From the NCBI RefSeq assembly GCF_000003815.2, contig NC_049984.1, positions 12,705,186 through 12,769,185 on the forward strand: a stretch of DNA of 64,000 nt, in the 5' to 3' direction. The notes below the pieces were generated by a model, which saw only the letters and a list, made by a program, of their open reading frames with translations, made no database searches and was not told where the DNA came from. This document shows, in pieces, positions 1 through 13,100 of this stretch (positions within the stretch are counted from its first letter, which is position 1; every line of letters starts with the position of its first letter). A program made the position numbers and the translations under genes. The DNA is from Branchiostoma floridae. Lineage: Eukaryota; Chordata; Leptocardii; Amphioxiformes; Branchiostomatidae.

Positions 1-370
1 ATGCACCAAATACATGTACGTGCACAAGTCATGCATCACATGTATCCATCCACAGCTCAAGTTATGCTGTCCATAGACAGACTCACAAGCACCTGAAGCA
101 TAACCTTCTTGGCAAAGTTTAAAAAAAACACCTTATCCGTGCAAAAAGTCCATTCCTATTTAAGGTGTGTCCAGCCATGCCCAAAGGCCATGATGACTCC
201 TACGTCTGCTGGGCTGACCTGTGGCAGGGGCGGTAGTGCCCCATTGTGGCCGAGGCGCCCGGCTTCCTCCTGCCTGTAGCTGATAAGGACAGGCTGCCTC
301 CATCCGCACCAAACTGCTGATGAGACCTGTAGATGTTCAGCCAGCCCTGAGATAACTGCAGTAATGTAGT

Positions 371-535
371 AACCAGTAAGGCCAAACTGACTTCTTTATA
401 TGGATGACATCCATGCACTCATCAGTTTTCATCAGTTTTAAAAAAGAGTTTGCGACCATATTGTAAAAGCAGGCAGCAAAATGAGGAAATATACTATTAT
501 ATGCTGTAAAGTGAGAAAAAAGAAACTGGATATCA
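371..535. repeat. GTAAGGCC-family MITE-like element, copy 1
   Basis: The block starts AACCAGTAAGGCC and later carries a GACCATATTGTAAAAGCAG segment. The same order is seen at 24551-24729, whose ends are inverted repeats (GTAAGGCCACATTGATTTG against CAAATCAACATGGCCTAC). A third, partial copy is at about 7705-7800. This copy is the most diverged. Family name unknown. Confidence 0.55.
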
Positions 536-670
536 TTATGAGTGAAGTCTTCTAAAGTCAGACATGAAAGGACAAATTTTTTTTAAATCGTTTTATTTGG
601 TATACCATTTTCTGTGTAATTTTATTTGTTCAACCTTCCTGATCACTTATTTCTGTTTCTATATTCCTCA

Positions 671-738
671 TATAACTGCCCTTCGGTGTAACACACCAGC
701 TTTGCAGGCACGTGGTGCAGTAGCAGCTGGTTATATTA
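671..738 (+). repeat. Palindromic dispersed repeat, CpG-depleted copy
   Basis: This 68-bp block matches the reverse complement of 41431-41497 with about nine differences, most of them C to T or G to A at CpG sites. The ends are inverted repeats (around TTCGGTGTAA and TTATATTA, with CCAGCT/AGCTGG inside) around a GC-rich centre. It also stays open in one frame, giving a peptide that resembles the one read from the other copy. Confidence 0.6.
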
Positions 739-3700
739 CTTTGATTTCATTATGAAGGCAACTTTTTTTTGCTCTAATCTTTCTTTTTTTGCATGCTGAC
801 ATCAGTTTTAGGGTGCCCATAGGATGGCCCAACTCTTGAAAACAAGTCTTGCCTGAAGTTTTATGGAACAGAATATTGCTGCCTGGTACAGCAAGTTTAC
901 TGCGCAGGGGCACAGGGATCACAAGTAGCCACTGGTCTGGTAAATAGTCCTGCAGGACCAATTAGTATTATTGACAGAAATTGACCATGTTTGTGTTAAT
1001 CCCTATAGGAAAAGTTAACGATAAGGAATTAAATTCAAATTAATGTCCCCCTGTAAACTTAGACAATGATTGCTTGGAAAATTATCTAACTATGGTAAAA
1101 ACTTTATTGCATTGACAGTTAACGTTATTGTAAAAAAGTTGGATGTGAACTTTTAAGCTTAGGGATGACATCCCAGTACTGCAGCAGAAATTGTTATTCA
1201 GTAAGGGCCTGACCTATGAGTCACATTATATTCATCAATAACTATTACATGTTGTAAAACCTGACCTTTCACAATTTCCCACACTCTGCATTTGCGGGAT
1301 TTTCTTATACCCCACCCTCGCGGGAATCGTCTCCACCCTCCCAGCCTCGTAACTTAGCGCTGATAATGAAACTTCTGCAGGGGGATCTGATAAATGTGGA
1401 CAAGTTACCTTTACTGCAGTCATAAACTGTTTACGACAATTGACGATAACAATACGTGATGCGGCTAAGTGCAAAATGTGCAGGAATATGGGACAACGAC
1501 AAAATGCCTGTTCACAGGATAGCATAAGGTCTGTCACTAGACTGTATTGTCATTTGTTTGTACCATTCCTGTACACATTCATGTTTCATTTTTATGATGT
1601 TTCTTATTAAAATCATGTTAGAAGTAACTGTGTATACTAGACATGTTTTGTGTCCTTTGTTTGATTTCTGTCTGAAGGTGCATTTACATATTAAGATACA
1701 TGACATCGCACACTTTTACATGGACAGATGTAAAAAGTTGATATCTTGATGATGTTGGACGGCTTGCTTTAGTGCGCTCTCTTTATCTTAATGAAGATCT
1801 TGCAAATTATCAGAATGAATGACTATTCTTTCATAAATGTTGTTGATTTGTGGGGAATGTCGGGTTATGACTTTATGTCCCTCATAAAACCCTCGTAAAA
1901 CAGCGCCAAAGTCAGATTTGCATCTCCACTGAGATTGGAGGGTAGAGGGCTAAATTGTTCGCTTCTCAACGGGCCAAATTTCGAATCAAGTCAGAGATAT
2001 TATAATAACATGCAAGGAGGCTGCCATAATATGATGTACTAGTTGTAAATTTGGTGGACCAACAAGTAGAGCCATGAATGCTGAAGCAATGCAATTACCA
2101 ATACAAAGTTAGATCATAACCATACCAAAGCCTTTGGGCTTCCCTATAATGCTGTGTGTATTAGTGAGGCATCAGAATGAGTGTACTTGTGACCATCGAG
2201 GAGCCTTTGATACGGGGAATCTGAAATTCATGCCCGGGGCTGAGTACACAGAGCTGACGTGACAAATAGTGATTGTCAGGAGATTAGAGGCGGCAAGAAA
2301 TTTTCGAACAAGCTCCCCCACTATGAAGTGCTTTTTACGCTGCAGTTACATGTACTAGAGATGGAGATAAGTCTACAGGAATGGGAATGACTTCAAGGCT
2401 ACGCAGTAAAGCTGACAATGATAAACACTCTGCATTGACAAGTAGCTGCCCAGTCAGAAATTCTTGTCTCTCAGAGGATTTCATGTGACTATACAGCGTA
2501 CCGTATTCAAGCCTGGGGCAGGGGAGATAGGAGAGGACGCAGATGATAAATACTGAGAATGGAGAGTTTACCTTTATTGTTCCCAGCTGCCTGATGCAGG
2601 AGACTGGGCACATTCATGTTTATCTGGGCGTGCAATCTTGCATATTGGTGTGGCAGTGTTGGGAGTTTGGTGTGGGGCATAAGTCATGATGTCTCTGACT
2701 CAGACCCACTGATGAGATAGCACAAATATTAGTTTTGGTAATTCTCTTTCAATCCGGCAATGTGAAGAGTTATTATGTTAAATAAGTCGATATCTTTAGA
2801 TCCATGGATTATGCAGCTATTTGAATTGCAGATTTTTGTGTTATTTACTCTCGTGTCAGTATATTGCTTTCAGAGGGACATAAAATAGGGATTTAGAGAT
2901 ATTCCCCAATAATTTACACTTCTTCAATCAAAGCCACATTATGTATACATGGAAAGCAGTTCCCCTTTGAAATCTAGCACCAAATTTTTGTTGCTGTCGC
3001 ACTTACTTTTCAACCCCCGAACAGTAAAACTATACTGCTATAGCACAGAAAAGTATGTGAGTTCAATGGACAGATATGAAAACAGAAAAAAACATATTGT
3101 TAGACTAATTGTGGATCTGAATAAAGTCAAGTCAGTCAGTGTAGTGAGATTGAATGAACTGACATTGGAGACAGTAATCAGTTTCAGAGCCTGAAGTTTG
3201 CCACCAAAGTTGGGGGGGTGAGGTGATGATTGTGTGATCTGCAGGACAATGTAGCCGGAAGGCATGGCTGTCCCGCTGGATAGATGGGGAATCATCACCG
3301 AGTAATGAAGACCCCACCAAATCAATACAAACTGTCAGATCCATCGGCATGGTTGTCTGAAGGGGGGATTCTCATGCACACAGTGTTTGCATTGTGATGA
3401 CAAGACGTCAGAAAGAAGGGCCGGACTCATCAGTTTGCTTATTGATTTGTCTTCCGGGCGGAACCGACTCACACAGGCAATCTAACTTGTCTGTCTGAAG
3501 AAATTTTCAAGTTCCGGGACCTTAACCTACATTTGAATGCAATATGACCAGTCTGACCCATGCGTTGATTTTTTGGTTGAAAAATCACTCAAAATAACAA
3601 AATAAGGAATAACACTAACAGACTTTCATTTCTGAATGCAAGAGTTAATCTTAGAAGCAATGACCTTTTTTAATTGTGTCACGTTTCATTTGTACTATCA

Positions 3701-4173
3701 TCATGCCATATTGCCTAACTGTGTACTCAACTTTATTCCTACATGACTTTCTGGATTCCACAGTCCAGAGCATAGTCCAGTGTTTAGTTTTCATGCCTCT
3801 GGACCAAGAGGTGGGGAGTTGATTCTCATTTGTTGTCACTCACCAGAAATTTGCACCTCTGGAAAGGTTCACAGTCCTTTAATAGGATGGGACTGTTCAA
3901 GCAGTGATGCACTGTGCGTGTCAAAAGGAGCTAGGGAAATTTCGCCAGGATACAGTGAACCAGAAAATGCGGTCTAGAGCATCTGTATTATCCATGACAA
4001 CAAGTTTAGCTCTTCAATGCAGTGAACTTAACTGGTTCAAAATCAGTTCACTTTTTCAATGAATGAGACAACAGAGGAACTTTTGTCTATCATCTTATCA
4101 CTATACTGCTCTTGAGAAAGATCCAGACACTACTTAAAACTTGACCAAACACTGTAAATCCTCTCCACACTAG

Positions 4174-7100
4174 GTGCTGTACGTGCTGCAGGTGTATCAG
4201 AATGCTGATGATGGGAAAGCAGGGATCGTCTCCCTCGCAGAATACCTCCTTACCCAACCACTGCTCTCCTTTGCCATCGCTGACGCGTCCCTGCGTAAGT
4301 TCAAGTCTGTCAATGCAGAGGTGGAGGTGGAAGAGGACATGACTGGAGGTATGGCAACTTTCATGCTATATATCAGTCAAGTTGAACACTACAGATTGAC
4401 AAGTCAGAGCTGTCTACATCTTGACATTTTTAGCTTGAGTCCAAACTTCATCCCTTTTACTCCAATAACAGAAGTTAGGCAATGGGAGGGTTGATGATTC
4501 AACAGTCACTGTTTTGGCAGGTTTGGAACGCCTCCTATCAGAATGAAATGGCATAACAAGTAGATTTGTTTTTTTACAATCTGTTGAGAAGTAATCCAAC
4601 AGAAGATTAGTCAAATGCATCAATAGAATGATCAACTGTTATCATCTCAGGTAGAAATTATAGCATCATGTACTTTTTGAATGCAATGTTTGGTTTGCTA
4701 TGGGAAGGCATAGAAGAGCTTTAAGAGCTTGTGCAGAAAAGTAAGTATTAATGCTGTGTCCATGTACAGGTGAAGGTGACCATTCAGCTTCAAATGACAC
4801 TGGTGTTCTCCTCAAGCTGTTCTGTGTGCACACAAAGTAAGTTGTCAATGTTTCTGTCAATTAGGATGCTTTCTTGTCAACATTTTACAACATATTATGC
4901 AGTCCTGTCACTTGGTCCTCCTCTGCTTTGTGTAATCCTTGATTCATAATTAGAATATGATACAAGATTAACAGTATGATTTAAAACAGAAGAAAACACG
5001 TAAATCACATTTTGTTCTTTATCTATTAAATTCATGGAGTGATCTGTCAATCTTTGTATATCTAGCAGTTGCAGTGTGGTCACATGCCTCTGATGGAAAG
5101 AGGGTGTTACTAGCTTAGTTTTGGTTCAAGTCCAAAGTGATGCTATTACTACCATATGTGACCTAGTCCTGTACACTGCTCTCAGACATGAGTACCCACC
5201 CTACACAAGCCTGTAGATTTTAGATAATATCAAATGACCTTCCATTTTTTATGCATTTATTCACACGAAGATGAGTACATTTGGAAAGAATACTCATCGC
5301 CCATGGACAGTCATGTTTCTTGGCTGAAATATCGGGGCTGTCTGCGGTTTGCTTTTTGACTGTTAATGAGGTTTTCTAGCACTGTCAACATTTCCCAGTT
5401 AAATTTAGTGTGAAAAAAATAATTGTTTAGCTGTGGTGGAGATCTCATGATGCTGTAATGAAAATTGGCTGTTCTGTAATTTCTCTTCATTTGATTGGAA
5501 TATAGACTGGTAAATGTGGTCTGCAGCTGTGGCCAATGCAAGTTCAGACATGCCATGAAGCCTCCAACCTGGAGCCTGCACTTGCCAGGCTATTAGAAAT
5601 GATGAGCATGTTTATCTGTTTGGTAATACGCTCTCACAGTCAGCCTTCTGGGATAATGCCCATCAATCTGAGGCTAAACAGATGGAGTGATTATTGGATC
5701 AGTTCTAAACCTCAGGAGGCATAGGATCAAGGTCATAGTAACATCCAATGTCAAACAAAAATAAAAATCATAACCAGTCCCCTTTAAAGGATAATTTAAG
5801 TGTGTTGAAACAACAATAATCTTATGCAATTTAGAATGTCCTTATATTTGATCAGTTTGAAATCTCTGGAGGCAAAATGTGAAGGTCATACAGTAGGAAC
5901 GTCCATTGTCAGACAGTTTTGAAATTAATCATAATTAGTACTCTTTAAAGTGTGTTGAAACAACAACAATTCTATGAAATATAATCCTGATGTTTGATCA
6001 AGAATACCATGCAGTGTTGAAATGAAGCTTGCAGGTAAACTACCTGGTATGTAATAATCTAGCCATTTGACATCGAGGTATACATGTTGCTGAATCATTT
6101 ATGAGCAGTTTTGACCAGCTCACCTAGACTATTGCTTGACTGTACAACCTAGAAGCTCGGCATTTGACCTTTGGAATCCCAAAATCTTGTTAGCTGAAAC
6201 GTAATCAGTTACTGCAGGTTTTTACGGTTGCTTTGTAGCCGGAGGTAGAAAAACCAATCTTTATTACTTATTACAAGGCTGTAAGGGTTATTCCCCAACT
6301 AGAACAGGGTGAGAATCTCACAGGTTCTCCCCTGGGAAGGTGTTGTCATCAGGACCGTTGCAAGGGCTACCCACGGTTAATCGTGCCGTTTTGACTTTGT
6401 GTGATTGGATTGGCTTTCCAAATTAGCAGGTAGTGGATGGTTAAGTGTGATTACGTTTTGTGGCAGTGTGGACCGTGTGTGGTGATGAACTGAGGGTTGT
6501 AAAAAGATTTTATCATGGATGTGTGTGTGTCCTACATGAGGTGAGGAAAAGCCGTGATGGGTAGGCATGTAAAATCCTGAATGTCATTATGATACAGATT
6601 CATGTACAACATATACCTATAGAGATTCCTGCATATAACCTAGATTCTGATGATACCGTTGTTGAAATGCGTGTAGTTTTAACTTGAGGGCTTTACTTCC
6701 ATTCCTGACTGTCATCTCTGCCTTTCCAGGTCCCTTCAGGAATTACAGGTCAGGTTCAAACCAGCCACAGCTGCCTCCAGGCCGCACCAGCCCCAGTCTA
6801 TTGGCTCAGTCTCACAGGATGACATAGGTATGTATCTTGCCATCGTATTGTTCATTTCAGTGGAGGACAGTGAGATAACCTGTTGTTCAAACTGTTTATA
6901 ATGAGAATGCTTTGTTGTAGTAGCCTGGCCTGTTACATAAACCTTCACTAAGAAGGTTACATTTTTGTAGCACTTGTATGTACATGTATGTATGTGGTTT
7001 GATGGCATAATCTAGGATTAGCTACCCCTAGATTTTCATGAAATTGATTACAACTGTATGACTGTGGTAAGGTGTTGCCCTTTCAAAACAAATGTTAGAT

Positions 7101-10100
7101 TTGGGTCCCCAGGCAGCAGAACTTGCAGTTTTGATATCTCGTGTTCTGAACGTGCTATTGTTTTTGAGTGGTACATAGCTCTTATGCTAGCAGCTTCCCT
7201 TAGAACTGCTGGGGCACTGTAGTTTCAAATGTCAAAACAGAATGACTGAATTTTTGTCTAATTATATTATAAGAATATAGAGTGTTTCAGAAACATATTT
7301 TCATACATTAAAAAGATATGTGAAATCAGTTCCTTTTCTCTCGATCCCACAGCATTGCGAGATGGTCTATCTGACATGAGCGTAGAAACTCTGACAGACG
7401 CAGAGGGGTCAACCTCTGACCTGAGAGGTGAAGGGTCACAGGCCAGTCCAAGTGTCCTAGAGGGGAGAGCAGACAGGGAGGGGACGCCTGTAGCAGAGGA
7501 AACAAGCCCTCCGCCTGAAGACAATGCTGAAGAGCCCATGCTTCTCACTCCTGCTGCATTCACACATGGTACTGCATTGAAAATGTTTATGACACCAATA
7601 TGCAACATTTTCTAGTTGTATTCAACAATGATGAAATTGTCAATAAACATAAATGCTTGCCTTCTGATAGTATTGATCATCAAAAATCATACTTCCAGCT
7701 CTTTGTAAGGTAAGGCCATGTTGATTTGATAATATGGATGCTCATATTTCTGATGCATCATGATTCTGGAAACCCAAAAACTGATGCGGGTGAGCGAATT
7801 AAAGAAAAACTCAAACTCATGATTGAGACAAACTCAGCTCATTATGAGGGATACATCAATTCATTCCTCGATTCCACATGTTTTGTGAACTCCCATCCCT
7901 CTATCTGTCCCGAGCAGAAAGAGGCGACCACACTATGAGAAGTAGTGGCTCCAGCATGAGCAGTTTCACTGCTGTAACTCCCATGGGAAACTCTGTAGCC
8001 AACTCCCTGGATGGCAGCGCCTCCGCACACAGTGTAGCTGAACTGCAGGACATTCTCCAGGCTTCTCCTGAGAGCTCTCTGACACTGACACCAACTTCAA
8101 CAAAGCAAGGTTAGTTTAAACACCACAGCAAACAATGCAGCAATGGTAATATTGTACTTTTTTCTTGATTAGTGTAGTTTTTCTTCCCGTTGATGATGAT
8201 GATGAATTATGACGGATGAGACATCCTTTTATGGTAGCATATTGCATATTATCATATAGCCAGAGGAATGACAAATAAGAAGGCTCCATTTTGCCATAGC
8301 CACTGCCAATGTTACTTCATATTACCACTAATGAGTTCTCAACATAAATCCAACGTGACAGTCAAGTATAGTAGATGTGATCCTGTTACTCTCAACTGGA
8401 CCTATGACTTGACAAATGCTTGACAAAAGTTGTACAAGATTAAAAGATGTGTATGTTATATATTATACAGGACTTGTCTCACCCATGTGTTGGTTTGATG
8501 TATGATGATTGCCATAATGTTAAAGCTTTGTTCACTCGTGGTTTATTTGCTGGTTATAGGAACCAACCATGCCATGACAGTTTTCACCTTATTAACTCTT
8601 ACTCCCATTCCTAGGGACACCAGATGGCCCCAGCCATGTCCCCACCCCCACCACCCTGCCCCTACCTCCCCTCTCCCCACCAGAACAGAAGCCCCTCCCG
8701 CCGGCTGTCCACGCCCGCTCGCCGGACCTCATCTCCTCCACGTCCACCTCCACGGACACGCCCGCGGCCTCCGAGGCGTTAGAACAGATGTTCCAGCAGG
8801 AGAGCCAGCCCAGACCGCCCAGCTCAGGCTCCAGTCTGGAGGAGGTGCTGTCCCCCAGGCTCAGGGGGGCCGAGGGGATGTCACCCAGGGGCAGGGGGGC
8901 CGAGGGGATGTCACCCAGGGGCAGGCCTGAGGTGTGTAGGTCTTCTTATCACCTCTGTGAAAATTGGGGCAGTCAGTTGGTGTACTTGTTTCTTTGCTTA
9001 TTTTGGTGTGTATCTACAGTTGTATGATTATTGCAAAGTAGCAGGATGTAAGACGGGGATGCACCAGGTCTGTCCTACAAGCATCGTGATCAGTCTATGC
9101 TAAGTCTTTATCACCTTCCCACCAGGTTGCAGAGGAGGCAGAGGGCGCCACAGGAGGCGAGGAGAGACCAGACTCCGGGCACGAGCCGGTACAGGACGAG
9201 TACGGCTTACGGTGGCCTCGTGCGCCCGACATCACCATGGAAACGGCGCGGGACCGAGGTCATGTGGAGGAAGCCAGCAGGACTGCGCAGCCTGAACTGG
9301 TGGCCAGTCAGACCAGCAGTCCACCCAGGGAGCAAGACCTACATAATGGGCAGCCAATGGGCAGAAGGTATGGAGAACAGCTTGATAATTAAGTGTACTC
9401 TTTTTTTTTTTAAACAGTGTTTTTCTACTGTGTTGCAAAAGAATAAGACATGATATGTAATATAAAACAGTGAGATGTGACAAATGAGAAATTTTGGGAA
9501 TCCACAATGTCAGTAGTAGGGACATCCCTGTTGGTTAGCTAGTTAGCAGCCCGACAGTTGAGTCCTGGTTAGTTGGTAACTTGTTGAACCCAGTTCAAAC
9601 CCTGGTAAAATATCTCAGGAATACATAAAGTGTGTTCAAGGATAATCCTACATGGTTGTAAGGGGAAAGGGCTAGCAACATACCATTCCCTTTTACATAT
9701 CCAGGTACTGAAACTGCAAGGAATCTTTCTGACCTTTGTACCACTAGGCTCTACAAGGTAAACAACAACCACCACCACTGTCATGATCAATATCAATATT
9801 TTATAACAACAAGTGGTAGAATATGCTCTGCCCCCTACTGCTCCAGCCCCGAACTGCAGGGAGCTGCTGCCGCCCTCCCCACCACCCGCCATGACCAGGT
9901 GTTGCCAGGCAGGTCCACCCCACCCAAAACAGTGTCCCCCAGGGTACACAGAACAGAGGAGAACTACAGGGAAGTGGCATCTCCTCGAACACCACCCAAG
10001 AGGCAGGCAGCTGAGGTAAGGACTTTCTCAATCTTAGAATTTCCTGAACCTGTTCATCCTGCATTTCAATATACCAGTTCTGACACAATTAGCAGTTCAG

Positions 10101-13100
10101 CAATGAGAGAACAGCTATTAGCATAACCATTGAGAAAGTCCCTGCATGTCTGTCAAATAGGCATTTCTACATTTTGACAGAGGTAGCCGGTGCTATGGAA
10201 TCTGTCTATCTATTTAGCATTGTACAGGTCTATTAGTGTTGTGCCTGTGACTAAAGGTGTGGGGAAAAGGCTTGTAATGGGGATTTATGCCTCATTTGAG
10301 AAAAACCCTGATCAGACTCCTTGGCTAGACTTACAGATATTGAAGGCTTGCGACAAGTTGTATACTGTAAATCATAAACAGCCCCTGTCACCTGCAATTT
10401 GAATGTACGTGTAATATGCAAAAGCCAATATTATTTACATTTACACTGGCTGATTAAACTCAATTTCTACAACTGGATAAGATAGAAAGACGCCCATAAC
10501 TCCTCTTCAGCATTTGTAGAAATTAGCAGAAGGAGTCAGTACTACTATTACATGAGATGTAGCTGGAAGAAGAGTGATGGATGTCACTCAAATCTTCTGC
10601 AAGGGATCTTTGTATCTTATCCTGGGGTTGGGATTGAATTGTCTTGTGGAAATTGCTGAAATTTATCATCTCCATGTACAGGTATCATCAGCCCAGCTGG
10701 AGCAGGTGCTGCTGTTGCTACGGCAACAGCAGCAGGAGCTGGAACAGCTGCGGGGAGATGTGCAGAAGCAGCAGGCTGCCAACCAGGCTGTCCTGACACA
10801 GGCTGTCACACAGCAGCTCAAACAGCTGCACGTGTCCACAGGAACCTCTGTGGATAAGGCACTGCAGCAGCATACACAGGCAGAGAGTATCCTTCTGCTG
10901 TAGGGATGTGCTAGGATGGTGTACATGTTCCCATTTTATTTCTGAATCTGGTAACATTAGAAAAAGGAAAACAGGATGTGTGAGTTGGATCAACTGGTTA
11001 TTCAAGACCCAAAACAAGCAGTGTCCCTTTACATGTATTCATCACCAATGATGTGTCCTTGCAGCACTGTGGAGTGTATCCTGGTCACCCCTGTCGCATC
11101 ACAGAGAAATTTCCCCTTGGCAATGTTTAGGATAAATCAAAACCATTTCAGTATCTTATTTAGGTACCAGTTCCTTAACCAGACTCCCCAGGGAAACGTC
11201 TGGATGAGGCTCTTCGTGAGCGGCAGGATCTGGACAAACAGAAGCAGGAGCGCCTCCTGTCAACCGTCTCCCAAACCCTCAACTCCTCCATCACCTCCAA
11301 ACTGGAGAAATGTGTGAAACAGGAGGTCAAGAACAGCGTCCTCCCAGGTAGGAACTGGAACTGATGTCTTGTTGGTTTGTTTGTTTGTTTTTGTTTCCCA
11401 TAACTGGTAAGTTTTGTACATGTACAGTAAGTACCTTCGGAGTAAGACTTAACTGTAAGGTTTGATCCACTGACCCCAGGATGGACCACTACTCTTTTGA
11501 ATAGATATGAATATGTATGAATGTGGTTAGTTCTTAGTATGCTCAATGTAAGGCTCTTCTTAAACATAACACCTCCAGCTTAACACCCTATTCAAAAGTA
11601 ACTCCCTAACTGAAGCAAAGTACTCCAAAGTAAGAATGTGGAATGAATGCAGTTTCATTGAATCAGTGATGTCTATGTTCAGTGTAGATATATTAAATGG
11701 TTGTTAAAATGGTAGCAATTGATTACATGTCTGAGATAGATGATTGATGCAGTTGAAGTTTTCTTAGTCACGATGTGTTACTAACTTATAACTAATTGGT
11801 CTCTCTCATATGGCAACTGTAGCTGTGACCAAGTCCCTGGACCCAGTGAAAGACCAGTTGAACGTGACCATGGCACAGAAGCTCACAGCAACAGATTCAC
11901 TCATGAAGGAAAATATCTCCAAGTTGGTCCGTGCAAAAGTATGTGTATTTCCTGTGTTCTTTAGCAAATAGTATACAATAGGTATGATGCTTAAAAAACA
12001 CAATGGCGACATTTGGATTAGAACCAAGGAAATGCTGGTTAGGGACCTTGTTGTTGAAGTAGGTTAGAAATGTTCTTAAATGATTAGTGTACAATACTAA
12101 TAGTACAGTATACAGAGAACACTAGTATTTCAGGGATTTTAAAATTTTCCTTAACATACAATGTACTACCTGCAATCCTGTATTAGTTCTGGGGTTATGC
12201 AGCAAGAAGAAGATTAACACACTGCCCACAATCCTACCCTTCCAGACTACTGTCGAGGCCATTGGTCAGTCTGCAGCCCAGGCTATCCAGGGTCCGGTCC
12301 AGGCTGCCTACAAGGATGCCTTCCAGTCCACCGTAGTGCCCATGTTTGAGAAGGCGTGTCAGTCCATGTTCCAGCAGATCAACGACACTTTCCAGAGAGG
12401 CACGCAGGACTGTAAGTAACTGGTGGTGGTCACTGGGGGTTAAGAATTTGCATAAAACTGCGGAACAAAAATTGTAGCTGATGTAATTGTACAAAAACAT
12501 GATTGATACCTACCTGATTATAACATTGACACGCAAGGCTAGTCAGTGTTTTTGAATTGTTACATTGTATATCTACAGCACTATTTTCAGTATTGCTAAT
12601 TTGCCATGAATGTAAAATCATGAATGTTGTGCCGACAAATCTTCAGTCAGGTCAGTTCAGTTAGTTGATAGTATGAAGTCAGGAGACCGGAGGTCTCCAT
12701 CTTGGAGGCCAACATCCTCCTCGATCATCTACTTAAGGGTCAGCGATGGTCGACCGTGCCTTCGTTAAATCTTACACTGTAGACATGCTGTGTCTGGCTG
12801 TTAACTGCAGTTCCGTAGTATCTTGCTATGTGGTGTTTCTGCAAGTTATTTGATGTTTTCTCCTGCAGACCTGCAGCAGCTGGAGGCGCACCTGGCGCAG
12901 CAGCGGCAGAGACAGCAGCAGGAGCGCGACCCAGTGCTGACCCAGCTGCAGGGCCTGGTGGAGACCTTCAACAGCAGCGCCTCACAGCTGCAGGATGGCA
13001 TTACTGCAGGGGTCAAAATTGAGCTGGAGAGCCAGCTACAGTCCACCATTCTCAAGTAAGTTCTTGTGTTTTCAAAATAATTAGTATTAAGTTCTCTTGT

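Larger units (their letters stand above)
1..4173. other. Non-coding stretch upstream of the first EDC4 exon, probably intron
   Basis: No exon with matching splice sites and recognisable protein was found here on either strand. The first EDC4 exon seen (from 4174) opens in mid-protein, so earlier exons encoding the WD40 part must lie further upstream and this stretch is most simply a large intron. It contains a GTAAGGCC-family element (about 371-535) and a short copy of a palindromic repeat (671-738). Short open frames here have no family signature. Confidence 0.6.

Noticed and set aside
9813-10019. Frame MVEYALPPTAPAPNCRELLP in EDC4
   Set aside because: Wrong frame; the splice-consistent frame of the exon 9847-10015 gives REVASPRTPPKRQ, which matches EDC4.
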